From NCBI GenBank assembly GCA_003279945.1, contig QCGK01000001.1, forward strand, positions 1-64,000: DNA of 64,000 nt, given 5' to 3'. The notes under the pieces were generated by a model, which saw only the letters and a program-made list of their open reading frames with translations, made no database searches and had not been told where the DNA came from. Below, one piece after another: positions 1 through 7,639 of the stretch. Every line of letters begins with the position of its first letter. Position 1 is the stretch's first letter. Source of the DNA: Prochlorococcus sp. AG-388-A01 (GTDB taxonomy: Bacteria; Cyanobacteriota; Cyanobacteriia; PCC-6307; Cyanobiaceae). A program made the position numbers and the translations under genes.

Positions 1-46
1 TGCAAAAAACTTTTTAAAAATTCTCAATTTATTAAGAGAAAAATAT

Positions 47-346
47 CTATATCATCCTTTGGCAAAAAGTATCAACAAGCTCCAATGGAACATCTAACAA
101 AGAAGCTGTCAATTCCTCTCTACTTTCTGCCTGCTCATCAGTTCCAGAAGAATAAAAAGTATAATATCTCGCGCAAATCTCTTTATATCTTAGTAACTTT
201 ACATTTTCATTTAAAATATTTCTATTTTCTTTAAGAGTACTTGAAATAGAATATGAATTGATAGCTACAATAGCCATAAAAATATTTAATGAATATTTTC
301 TTAAAAAGTTTATTGTTTTTGTTTTATAAATATTTAATTTGTTCAT
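47..346 (-). CDS. Small single-span membrane protein, unknown function
   Basis: A 99-residue protein with a basic N-terminus, one hydrophobic segment at about residues 18-38, an Asn/Lys-rich linker and a polar C-terminal part with two cysteines (CARY... and ...FCQRM). The Cys-Ala-Arg-Tyr start and closing cysteine resemble the secreted protein at 36932-37171, so the two may share a small two-cysteine domain. It probably sits in the inner membrane with the cysteine part outside. I do not recognise a named family. It lies on the island side of the tRNA-Thr scar at 2201. Confidence 0.6.
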   Translation of the reverse strand: MNKLNIYKTKTINFLRKYSLNIFMAIVAINSYSISSTLKENRNILNENVKLLRYKEICARYYTFYSSGTDEQAESREELTASLLDVPLELVDTFCQRMI

Positions 347-633
347 ATGAAATCAGCTAAATAAGGCGTCAATATTTAGTCGATAAATTTAAAGTAAGTT
401 ACGAAAATTAAGAGGTAATTAATTTAAAAATAAATTTGTTTAAAGAAAGTCAAGACGCTTAAAAATTTAAAGAAGCTATTAATTTTAAGGTCAATATAAA
501 TTAATAGTTGAAAATATTAAGATTTCTCGATTCGAACGACTTATCAAAATGAGTAAATTTACTAACTGACAAATTAATTTTTTTGCTTATTATTAAAATT
601 AACTTAAGAAAAATTTAAGTAAAGGTTAACATT
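347..633. other. Intergenic region between divergent small genes
   Basis: About 290 AT-rich bases separate two divergently read small membrane protein genes, so promoters for both should lie here. I see no convincing -35/-10 pair, RNA gene or repeat. A short TTCGAA-containing stretch near 528-541 looks at first like a tRNA T-loop but has no supporting stems. Confidence 0.4.
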
Positions 634-873
634 GTGGCAAAATCAAAAGCAAAGAGAAAAAAAGCTATTTTATCTCTAAAAACTCCAACTATTCTGGCAG
701 ATGGAGTTATCCAGTTCAGTACAATAGTAACTTCTATAACACTTGTTTTTTTAACAGTTGGATTTTATTCAGCTTCTAATCAAGCTAATAATTTAAATAA
801 AAACTTAGAAAGAATTACTTCACAAAATTCAGTAAATATGAGTGCTGGAAATTATTGCGATTTAGCTCTTTGA
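634..873 (+). CDS. Small membrane protein, unknown function (GTG start)
   Basis: A 79-residue protein with a strongly basic N-terminus (MAKSKAKRKKA), one hydrophobic span at about residues 28-45, then an Asn-rich stretch likely to be helical. The start is GTG at 634, the only good start before the basic segment. The layout (one membrane segment, then an asparagine-rich helix and a cysteine near the end) resembles the 47-346 protein on the other strand. No family recognised. Confidence 0.5.
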   Translation: MAKSKAKRKKAILSLKTPTILADGVIQFSTIVTSITLVFLTVGFYSASNQANNLNKNLERITSQNSVNMSAGNYCDLAL

Positions 874-986
874 TAATTAAACTTTAGTGCTTAATGCCTT
901 AAAAATTTATATCAAAAAATTTACTTTTGCTATGCCAGAATCAGAGAGATAAAACAATAAAGAAATGCATTAACTCTGCAAGGAAA

Positions 987-1187
987 TTAAAAAAAAGAAA
1001 AAATCATCATTTGTTTATATTTTGAGGAACCAATAACTAAATTTAAACTTGATATCTTATGGAATTTTTTATGCGTAAAATTACAAAATTCATTTTCATC
1101 TGAATAGTTAATTAAATCAACTGAATTAATATTTGAATCAAACCACAGGTCATATTCTATGTAATTTGGCTCTGCAAAATAAGTCAT
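987..1187 (-). CDS. Small acidic protein, paralogue of the 25126-25305 gene
   Basis: A 66-residue protein beginning MTYFAEPNYIEYDLWFD. It aligns over about 50 residues with the product at 25126-25305: both share YFAEPN-IEYD-WFD, a Val-Asp-Leu-Asn-Tyr segment, a KFHKIS motif and a GSS near the end. Similarity is then lost and this copy ends in a hydrophobic tail. Conservation of both copies supports a real gene. Function unknown; no signal peptide or membrane span in the shared part. Confidence 0.6.
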   Translation of the reverse strand: MTYFAEPNYIEYDLWFDSNINSVDLINYSDENEFCNFTHKKFHKISSLNLVIGSSKYKQMMIFSFF

Positions 1188-1519
1188 ACCAAATTTATTT
1201 CAAAAAGAAAAAGCTTCTCTATTTCGTGTGAGGATAATATAGAAGCTAATTTCAGTTTAAAAGATTTAATGAACTCTTCTTTAAGAATTAAATAAGGTAC
1301 GAATAAGAAAAAATAAAATATTTTTTTAATTTAAAAAAAATGATTAGTTTACTTTTGCATACTATAAAAAATTGCATCCAAGGCCACTGCTTTGCTTTAG
1401 AAGAATTGAATGCATAATTAGAATCACATTTTAAAGTTATAAACAAGTTATGAATTGTTTAAAAGAAAAAAAACAAAAAGAAAGGAATTTTTGAAAGTTA
1501 TATTTTTAATAAAAAGTAA
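1188..1519. other. Intergenic region with one doubtful 25-codon ORF
   Basis: Over 300 bases without a clear gene. An ATG at 1340 opens a 25-residue frame on the plus strand (MISLLLHTIKNC...) ending at 1417. It has no visible ribosome-binding site and I cannot confirm it. The rest is AT-rich, with no RNA gene or repeat I can support. Confidence 0.3.
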
Positions 1520-1864
1520 TTATCTAATTTGTGTTTTTGCTTCTAAACCTATTAATTTCATAAGGACTTTTGCATTACTTGCAACTGCAGAATATTGTTT
1601 TTCTTGCATTGCTTTATGCATAGCAGTTTCTAGAGTACATACTAATTTCGCTGTCATTTCAGGGCGATTTAAGTCCCCTTCCTCAATATCATCTTTCAGC
1701 AAAAGATAAGCATTAGAAGTGATCTGTCTGGCTCTTCTTCTTGAGATTCCATATTTTGCGGCAACAAAGGAAGTAATAGATGAATAGGCTTGTCCTTCAG
1801 CAACTAATTCAGCAGCATGTGCAACTCTTAATTCGGTTTCTTGTTTAGTTGCTCTTTTAGTCAT
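1520..1864 (-). CDS. Phage terminase small subunit-like helix-turn-helix protein
   Basis: A 114-residue, mostly helical protein. Residues about 8-50 (RVAHAAELVAEG...ISRRRARQI) fit a helix-turn-helix of the kind used by small terminase subunits and other recognition proteins. The C-terminal half is a charged helical region that could oligomerise. Small terminases recognise phage DNA for packaging, and such genes occur in phage satellites and island elements of marine picocyanobacteria. The position 340 bp from a tRNA-Thr fragment fits that setting. A plain transcriptional regulator is the main alternative. Confidence 0.5.
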   Translation of the reverse strand: MTKRATKQETELRVAHAAELVAEGQAYSSITSFVAAKYGISRRRARQITSNAYLLLKDDIEEGDLNRPEMTAKLVCTLETAMHKAMQEKQYSAVASNAKVLMKLIGLEAKTQIR

Positions 1865-2004
1865 TACTACTTGGTTTGCCTATCCTTGCATCTAGCTCTT
1901 GCTCAAAAACAGACATAAAGTAGGTTTAACTATTGTATTTATAGCATTAAATATTATAGATTTGTAGAATAAATTCAGTTCTAACAAGGGGTTATAGCTT
2001 AGCT

Positions 2005-2061
2005 TACCCTAATCTTAATTAACATTTTATGTTCGTCTGAATGTAATTAAAGATTAGGGTA
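2005..2061. repeat. Long inverted repeat forming a hairpin
   Basis: The arms 2005-2016 (TACCCTAATCTT) and 2050-2061 (AAGATTAGGGTA) are perfect reverse complements. After an imperfect AT stretch a further ACATT/AATGT pair closes the stem. The predicted hairpin is about 57 nt with an apical loop near 2026-2038. It could be a terminator without a strong U-run, a structured RNA, or a recombination site beside the tRNA-Thr fragment 140 bases downstream. Confidence 0.5.
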
Positions 2062-2200
2062 GAACTATTTATACAACTAGAAACTAGCCCTTCCCTTGAG
2101 GGGATTATTCTCTTCGCACTAGTTATCGCACTAATTAGTTAACGCTTAGTAATATTTACCCCTAAACTTCAGTTATACCAATAGTTTTGAAATACTTTTG

Positions 2201-2248
2201 ATTCCCTTGGTAAGGGAGAGGTCTCGGGTTCAAGTCCCGACGAGGGCA
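2201..2248 (+). mobile_element. 3' fragment of tRNA-Thr(GGU), probable attachment-site scar
   Basis: The stretch reads as the anticodon arm (CCCT-TGGTAAG-GGG region, anticodon GGT), variable loop, a perfect T-arm (TCGGG-TTCAAGT-CCCGA) and the acceptor 3' strand CGAGGGC plus discriminator A. The 5' acceptor strand, D-arm and any matching GCCCTCG upstream are absent, so this is a truncated tRNA-Thr(GGU). Partial 3' tRNA copies are the usual scar of tyrosine-recombinase integration into tRNA genes. By the usual geometry the intact tRNA and island lie to the left, beyond the window edge. Confidence 0.8.
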
Positions 2249-2347
2249 CTCGCGGGATAGCTTGGTATCAGTCAGATTACCAATATCGCACGAAGAAATT
2301 ATTCAGAAGTGGACGTCCGTCTTGAATTTATAAGAATATATCTATTT

Positions 2348-2375
2348 CGGAATCAGCAATTTAATTTGGGAACTA
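2348..2375 (+). promoter_or_regulatory. Bipartite GGAATC-N14-GGAACT element, site 1
   Basis: GGAATC at 2349-2354 is followed after 14 bases by GGAACT at 2369-2374, 36 bases before the ATG at 2410. This is the most divergent of seven copies in the 2.3-20 kb region (second box GGAACT instead of AGAACT). See the findings for the comparison. Confidence 0.6.
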
Positions 2376-2409
2376 TATCTGAATGTACCTTTTCATATGG
2401 TTTTAAAAA

Positions 2410-2592
2410 ATGAAAAAAACATTATTTTCTATTTGTCTATTTCTTGGATTATCCCTTCTAGTACCAACTGCAGCAATGGCAGGACGAGGTTATCAAATTG
2501 TTTCCTGGACAAATCCAGATTTATTAAATTGCTATCAGATGGGAACAACGAGGTTAGGTGTACCAGTTTGGCAATGTTTTGATCCTTACTAA
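2410..2592 (+). CDS. Small secreted protein, unknown function
   Basis: A 60-residue precursor. Residues 1-24 form a clear signal peptide (MKK, hydrophobic core, AMA cleavage motif), leaving a mature peptide of about 36 residues with two cysteines and several aromatic residues (YQIVSW, VPVWQCFDPY). The two cysteines could form a disulphide. The ATG at 2410 is preferred over the overlapping frame at 2397, which lacks the signal peptide. It is preceded by the bipartite promoter-like element and lies just after the tRNA-Thr scar. Confidence 0.65.
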   Translation: MKKTLFSICLFLGLSLLVPTAAMAGRGYQIVSWTNPDLLNCYQMGTTRLGVPVWQCFDPY

Positions 2593-2774
2593 GAAGGATT
2601 AAAAACCCTTTGGGGGGAATAAATAGTTGATAAGTCGTATTAAAGGGAGAGAAGAATTTTTACCAAATTAAAACTAATTTAATCAATTGATCTTATCTAT
2701 TATTATAATTTCTTAATTTCTTATAATTCAAAAAATAAAATAACTAATATAAAGAGCAATACTTTGCCTCCTTG

Positions 2775-3533
2775 ATGAAGCTAATTTTAGCAATATTTAT
2801 TTTAATTTTTCCTTATGAAGCAAAAGCTTCCAACATCCCAGATTTAATTGAAAAAACAACAGTTTATTTAATTAAGACATGGAATGATGATGAGAATCTG
2901 AAGAATTGGTTTCCTCCTCAGGTAATTACGGTACCAAGTGGAACGAGATTATATGGTGGAGGATGTAAAGGAACTAATGAGGGTTTTGATGTCGCCGGTT
3001 CGTATTATTGTCCTCCCGATCACACAATAGTTCTTGACCCCGTTCAACTTAAAACTTTTATAAAGGCGTTCGGAAACTCAAGCGTTGCATATGTAGTTGC
3101 CCATGAATTCGCCCATGCCTTGCAAAATGCTCTGGAGATAAGATTACAGGCTCCCAATCATGAACTTCAGGCTGATTGTCTTGCAGGTTATTTTATTCAG
3201 CAAGGAAATAAAGAATTAGAAATCACCCGAGAAAATATTCTGGAAATGTCATCTGTTGCTTATTCAATAGGAGATAAAACTCATGGAACGGGAGCTCAAA
3301 GAACCTATGCACTTTTATCAGGGATGGGGAGAGTTGATGCTGATTGTTCTTACGCTTCCATAGAAAAATTAGTTAAGGGAGATATAGATGATCCTCTTTA
3401 TAAAGCATTCACAAGAACAAGGGGGTCTGGTAAATCAGTCGATCTCGAATCCTCACCATACAAAAAAGATGCTTCGGGACTTTTAGGCATAAATTTAAAA
3501 ACTTCAAAAGTTGATTCAAAGTTCAGATTCTGA
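2775..3533 (+). CDS. Exported neutral zinc metallopeptidase (YpfJ-like)
   Basis: A 252-residue protein from ATG 2775 (a TTG at 2772 adds one residue). A signal peptide covers about residues 1-19. The catalytic motif HEFAH lies near residues 110-114 inside AYVVAHEFAHALQ, and E130 in the following ELQADC is the expected third zinc ligand. This layout matches the putative neutral zinc metallopeptidase family. The exported location suggests periplasmic or surface proteolysis. It is followed after 5 bases by the TPR-CHAT gene at 3539, so the two proteases are probably co-translated and functionally linked. Its substrate is unknown. Confidence 0.8.
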   Translation: MKLILAIFILIFPYEAKASNIPDLIEKTTVYLIKTWNDDENLKNWFPPQVITVPSGTRLYGGGCKGTNEGFDVAGSYYCPPDHTIVLDPVQLKTFIKAFGNSSVAYVVAHEFAHALQNALEIRLQAPNHELQADCLAGYFIQQGNKELEITRENILEMSSVAYSIGDKTHGTGAQRTYALLSGMGRVDADCSYASIEKLVKGDIDDPLYKAFTRTRGSGKSVDLESSPYKKDASGLLGINLKTSKVDSKFRF

Positions 3534-3538
3534 AATAA

Positions 3539-6500
3539 ATGATTAAGTATCTTTTATTATTATTTTTATTCTTTTCCAGTCCTGCAAATATTTTCAGTTT
3601 TAAAGCTCTTGAAGCGGAAACCAAGGAATCTTTTTTTGAAAGCGGCAGAGAAAATATCTCTAAGAAAAAATATTCAGATGCTTTGGATGACTTTAATAAC
3701 TATATAAAATCAAATCCAGATAACTGGAGAGGATATCACAACAGGGCAATAGCTAAAGATTTTCTTGGGGACTTTTTAGGAGCTATTTCAGATTATTCAA
3801 AAGCAATTGAATTAAATCCAAATCCCTGGGAAAAATCTTTTTTATATAGAGGTTATCTTCATGAAAAAAATGAAAATTACGAAAGGGCGATTTCAGATTA
3901 TTCATCTGCAATAAAAATAGATCCCGAATATGAAGAAGCTTATTTCTCAAGAGGATATTTAAGATATATATTGGAAGATTATGAAGGATCTATTGAAGAC
4001 TATTCTAAAGTTATAGAACTTAATCCAAATAATGAAGATGCGTATTCAGGTAGAGGTGTATCTAAAAATCAATTAAAGGATTTTGATTCCGCAATTAAAG
4101 ATTTCACAGAAGCAATTAATATCAATCCAAATAGTTATTTCCTAAATTGGAGAGCCTATTTAAAACTTCAGATAGATGATATAAAAGGATCAATAATGGA
4201 TAATACAAATGCAATAAAGCTTGACCCAACTGATACAAGAAGCTATTTAGACAGAGCGTTCGGTAAATATCAACTTGGAGATTTAAAAGGTGCGATATCA
4301 GATTATGAAGCAATCATAGATTTTGGGGAGCCAGAAGAAATCCTTTTCGCAATAAATTATTTAATAGACACTTATATATCAAATGGTATTTATCAAGAAG
4401 TACTACCTCTAATAAATAAGGGGAAAAGTGTATCGAAGAACGTTAAAGAAAAAAATGAAGATTATTTAGATCTATTTTATAAAGAGGCTATATATTATGG
4501 AACCATTGGGGATAATGATAGAGCTCAACAAAGCCTGAAAAAATGTCTTACTGAATCAAAAAAAATAAAATTAGAAAATTCTCTTAAAACAAAAGATTGT
4601 AAAAAATATCTAGCGGATATTTATATTTTTTCAGACAATAATTATAAGGATGCCAAAAAACTTTTTAAATTCAGATCATTAGAAGGACAATTAATTCGTT
4701 CACAAATAGCATTCAAAGAAAAGAATTTTAATAAAGCCCAAAGGATCTTAAAAAGGCTTTATGATATACAAATTAAAAACAGCAAACAAGACAAGCCTGA
4801 CTTATCTTTATCAGAACAACTTGGCTACGCTTATTGGTGGGACGGAGAAAATAATAAAGCGAAAATCTATCATAATCAGGCATTAAATTTATATGAAGAA
4901 GTCTTTGGGAAAGAAAGCCACTATTTGATACAACCTCTACTAAATGTAGCAATGGTTTATTTTAAGGAAAAAGATTATGAAAAAACTGACTATTATTTGA
5001 GAAGAAGTTTAGCTATCCAATTTAAATATATTCAAGATCAAATTCCATTTTTACCAATCTCAAAAAGGGAACAGTTTATTAAGACATTAGGAATTTCATA
5101 TCAAGCAATTTTTACAGCTACGGATATTCATCCAATAGGTAAGAATCTTGCATTATTTGCAAGATTAAATAGACATGGATTACTGGAGGAGATCGAAAAG
5201 AAGCAAATCACATTAGCGAGCCTAGAAGGTTCTGAAAAAGACCTAATGGAAAAGATTAAAGATTTAACAAATCAGCTCTCTTCAACAAATCAAGGCAATA
5301 AACAATCTATGGATAAATTAAAGTTTCAGAAAGAAAAATTGGAGTTGGAACTATATAAATCACTTCCACAATTAAAATCAAAAATATACAGTTTGAGCGA
5401 TATATCAAAAGAAATACCTGACGATGCAGTACTGATTGAATTTCAAAAATATAGACCTTTTGTAGCTATCGATCCTGATCAGAGTATGGACGAGACTACT
5501 TGGGGAGAGGCTAAGTATCAAGCTCTGATATTATTCCCAAATAATAAGGTAGAAAGCGTAGATTTAGGTAAGGCGGCTGAAATCGATCAGTTAATATCGT
5601 TTGGCTTAGTTTCCTCTGAACAATCTTTAATTGATGCACAAGATCTCTGGCAGGAATTGGGTTCCAAAATTATCAAGCCCCTAGAAAAATATATTAAAAA
5701 TAAAAAAACCTTATTTATTTCCCCTGATAGTGAATTAAATAAGGTGCCTTTTGCAGCAATAGGAAGCTTTAATAAAATAGATTTATTGGGCGATATTTTT
5801 GAACTTAGATTACTAACCACTGGAAGAGAACTATTAACTTTAAATAAAGAAAAGAATTTAAGTAATAAACAATCAATAGTTGTTGCAAATCCAAATTTTA
5901 ACTTTTCAGGTAAAAGCTCTAGTAATGGCAGCAAACAGATATCGTCAATAAACTTGACTGACCAAAAAAGATCATTTGATCAAAAAAATCGAATCTGGCT
6001 TTCCTTACCAGGAACAAAAAAAGAAGCAGATATCATATCAAAAATTACTAATGGCAAACTATTTCTAGAGGAGGAAGCATCTGCTTTAAATATTCAAATA
6101 GAAGAATCTCCAAAGATCCTTCATATTGCGACCCATTCTTTTTACATCGGTGATACTAAAAATGATAATTTATTTTCAGAAAATATATTTTCAAATTCCA
6201 TAACCAACAATAAAATAATCGAAAATCCATTATTAAGAAGTGGAATAGTTTTAGCAGGAGCAAATTATCCTGAAAAAAATTTAGAGGACGACGGATATCT
6301 TACTGCTCTAGAGGTAAGTAAATTAAATTGGAATGGCACAGAATTAGTAGTCGTTTCCGGTTGTGAATCTGGTCAGGGTGATCTGCAATCTGGGGAGGGT
6401 GTTTACGGACTTAAAAGAGCCATTGCCGTTGCTGGCGCAAGATCAAGCTTACTCTCTCTATGGGAAGTGGATGATAAGGCGACTGCAGAATTTATGGAAA

Positions 6501-6655
6501 GTTTTTATTTAAAACTTAAATTAGGAGAGAGCAGATCAAAAGCATTATCTAATACTCAAAAAGAATTTAGAGAGCATCCTATTAAAGCTTGGCAACATCC
6601 AAATGTATGGGCTGCATTTCAATTAAATGGAGACTGGAGACCAATAGATTTTTAA
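3539..6655 (+). CDS. Exported TPR-CHAT protease-like protein (1)
   Basis: A 1038-residue protein: N-terminal signal peptide (about 1-27); six or seven 34-residue TPR repeats (about 32-260, with A-SDYSKAIELNP signatures); a helical middle with further TPR-like units; a coiled coil near 545-605; and a C-terminal CHAT domain (about 690-1035). CHAT domains are caspase-like cysteine proteases. The His-Cys dyad is visible as H866 in HIATHS and C942 in SGCESG. TPRs usually bind the partner or activating peptide. It forms an operon with the metallopeptidase 5 bases upstream. It is paralogous to the 10146-14126 product, and both end HPNVWAAFQL-GDWRPIDF. Export is unusual for CHAT proteins linked to defence and points to an envelope role. 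Substrate unknown. Confidence 0.85.
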   Translation: MIKYLLLLFLFFSSPANIFSFKALEAETKESFFESGRENISKKKYSDALDDFNNYIKSNPDNWRGYHNRAIAKDFLGDFLGAISDYSKAIELNPNPWEKSFLYRGYLHEKNENYERAISDYSSAIKIDPEYEEAYFSRGYLRYILEDYEGSIEDYSKVIELNPNNEDAYSGRGVSKNQLKDFDSAIKDFTEAININPNSYFLNWRAYLKLQIDDIKGSIMDNTNAIKLDPTDTRSYLDRAFGKYQLGDLKGAISDYEAIIDFGEPEEILFAINYLIDTYISNGIYQEVLPLINKGKSVSKNVKEKNEDYLDLFYKEAIYYGTIGDNDRAQQSLKKCLTESKKIKLENSLKTKDCKKYLADIYIFSDNNYKDAKKLFKFRSLEGQLIRSQIAFKEKNFNKAQRILKRLYDIQIKNSKQDKPDLSLSEQLGYAYWWDGENNKAKIYHNQALNLYEEVFGKESHYLIQPLLNVAMVYFKEKDYEKTDYYLRRSLAIQFKYIQDQIPFLPISKREQFIKTLGISYQAIFTATDIHPIGKNLALFARLNRHGLLEEIEKKQITLASLEGSEKDLMEKIKDLTNQLSSTNQGNKQSMDKLKFQKEKLELELYKSLPQLKSKIYSLSDISKEIPDDAVLIEFQKYRPFVAIDPDQSMDETTWGEAKYQALILFPNNKVESVDLGKAAEIDQLISFGLVSSEQSLIDAQDLWQELGSKIIKPLEKYIKNKKTLFISPDSELNKVPFAAIGSFNKIDLLGDIFELRLLTTGRELLTLNKEKNLSNKQSIVVANPNFNFSGKSSSNGSKQISSINLTDQKRSFDQKNRIWLSLPGTKKEADIISKITNGKLFLEEEASALNIQIEESPKILHIATHSFYIGDTKNDNLFSENIFSNSITNNKIIENPLLRSGIVLAGANYPEKNLEDDGYLTALEVSKLNWNGTELVVVSGCESGQGDLQSGEGVYGLKRAIAVAGARSSLLSLWEVDDKATAEFMESFYLKLKLGESRSKALSNTQKEFREHPIKAWQHPNVWAAFQLNGDWRPIDF

Positions 6656-6657
6656 TC

Positions 6658-6685
6658 TGGAATCACTTTAAAAAGTTCAGAACTA
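6658..6685 (+). promoter_or_regulatory. Bipartite GGAATC-N14-AGAACT element, site 2
   Basis: GGAATC at 6659-6664 and AGAACT at 6679-6684, 14 bases apart, end 27 bases before the ATG at 6712. The site lies between the first CHAT gene and the helicase-like gene that opens the operon encoding the sigma-like protein, so it would give that operon its own promoter. Confidence 0.7.
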
Positions 6686-6711
6686 ATACTTTTTAGAGTT
6701 TTACTAAGTCA

Positions 6712-7608
6712 ATGACTAAAGCAAGCAAAATCCTAAATACTGATGAATCAAAAATAGATGTTTTATTAAACAAAGTATTTGAAGAAATTGCATCAAGATC
6801 ACTTGGTAATTCAGAGGCTGGCAAAGCCATGAATTTTTATGATTTAGACGCGATGACTCAAGGACTATCTCCGGGAAATCTTTATATTATTGGAGGGCGT
6901 CCAGCAATGGGTAAGACCTCTTTTGTACTAAATATTGCAAAAAATATAGGTCAATTTCATAATTTACCAGTATGTTTTTTCTCTCTGGAGACAAGCAAAA
7001 AAATGCTTTCTTATAAATTACTTTCAATGGATACTGGAATAGAATCTGGTCGACTTAGAACAGGAAGATTAACTCAAGATGAATGGCCATTTTTAGGAGA
7101 AGCAATAAATTTATATAGTAAGAACCCAATATATCTAATTGATAAATCAACGATACAAGTTTCAGAAATTTACCAATTTTGTGAGGAGGTAAAAAATAAT
7201 CATAAAAAAAATCTCGGTTTAATAGTTATTGATTTTCTTCAACTATTAGAAGATAGGACTTTAGGTCAAAATATTTCTAGAGAAGATGAGCTTTCAAAAA
7301 TCCTGAACGATTTAAAAAATTTATCTATAAATCTTGAAGTACCTGTAATAATTACATCTCAATTAAACAGAGAATTAGAAACAAGACTAAACAAAAGGCC
7401 TATGCTCAGTGATATTCGTGACTCAGAAGTAATTGAAAATAAAGCTGATTTGATAGCTTTTATTTATAGGGATGAATACTATAACCCTGAAACTGAGGAT
7501 AGAGGTATAACAGAAATCATTGTTGCCAAACAGAGTAATGGGCCAGTTGGAACGGTTAAATTATTATTTGAACCTCAATATACAAGATTTAGAAATCTTG
7601 CAATTTAG
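6712..7608 (+). CDS. DnaB-type helicase C-terminal domain protein
   Basis: A 298-residue protein matching only the RecA-like motor of replicative helicase DnaB (normally about 450 or more residues). Walker A is GGRPAMGKTS at about 61-70. The Walker B-like segment is LIVIDFLQLL at about 170-180. SQLNRELETRLNKRP and SDIRDSEVIE follow, and the closing block YRDEYYNPET...GPVGTVKLLFE is typical. The N-terminal domain that contacts DnaG primase is missing. The usual KQRNGP motif reads KQSNGP, losing an arginine often implicated in inter-subunit ATP hydrolysis. It heads an operon with a sigma-like protein, a DUF1822-like protein and a CHAT protease, so a regulatory or sensor ATPase is likelier than replication. 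Confidence 0.85.
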   Translation: MTKASKILNTDESKIDVLLNKVFEEIASRSLGNSEAGKAMNFYDLDAMTQGLSPGNLYIIGGRPAMGKTSFVLNIAKNIGQFHNLPVCFFSLETSKKMLSYKLLSMDTGIESGRLRTGRLTQDEWPFLGEAINLYSKNPIYLIDKSTIQVSEIYQFCEEVKNNHKKNLGLIVIDFLQLLEDRTLGQNISREDELSKILNDLKNLSINLEVPVIITSQLNRELETRLNKRPMLSDIRDSEVIENKADLIAFIYRDEYYNPETEDRGITEIIVAKQSNGPVGTVKLLFEPQYTRFRNLAI

Positions 7609-7639
7609 ATTAAAATATTACCAGTAGTTTAATCTCATT

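Noticed and set aside
516-545. tRNA-like T-loop segment (TTCGAA) suggesting another tRNA fragment
   Set aside because: Only three base pairs flank the loop and no acceptor strand follows.
1455-1709. 84-codon plus-strand frame
   Set aside because: It is antisense to the terminase-like gene and has no protein-like composition.
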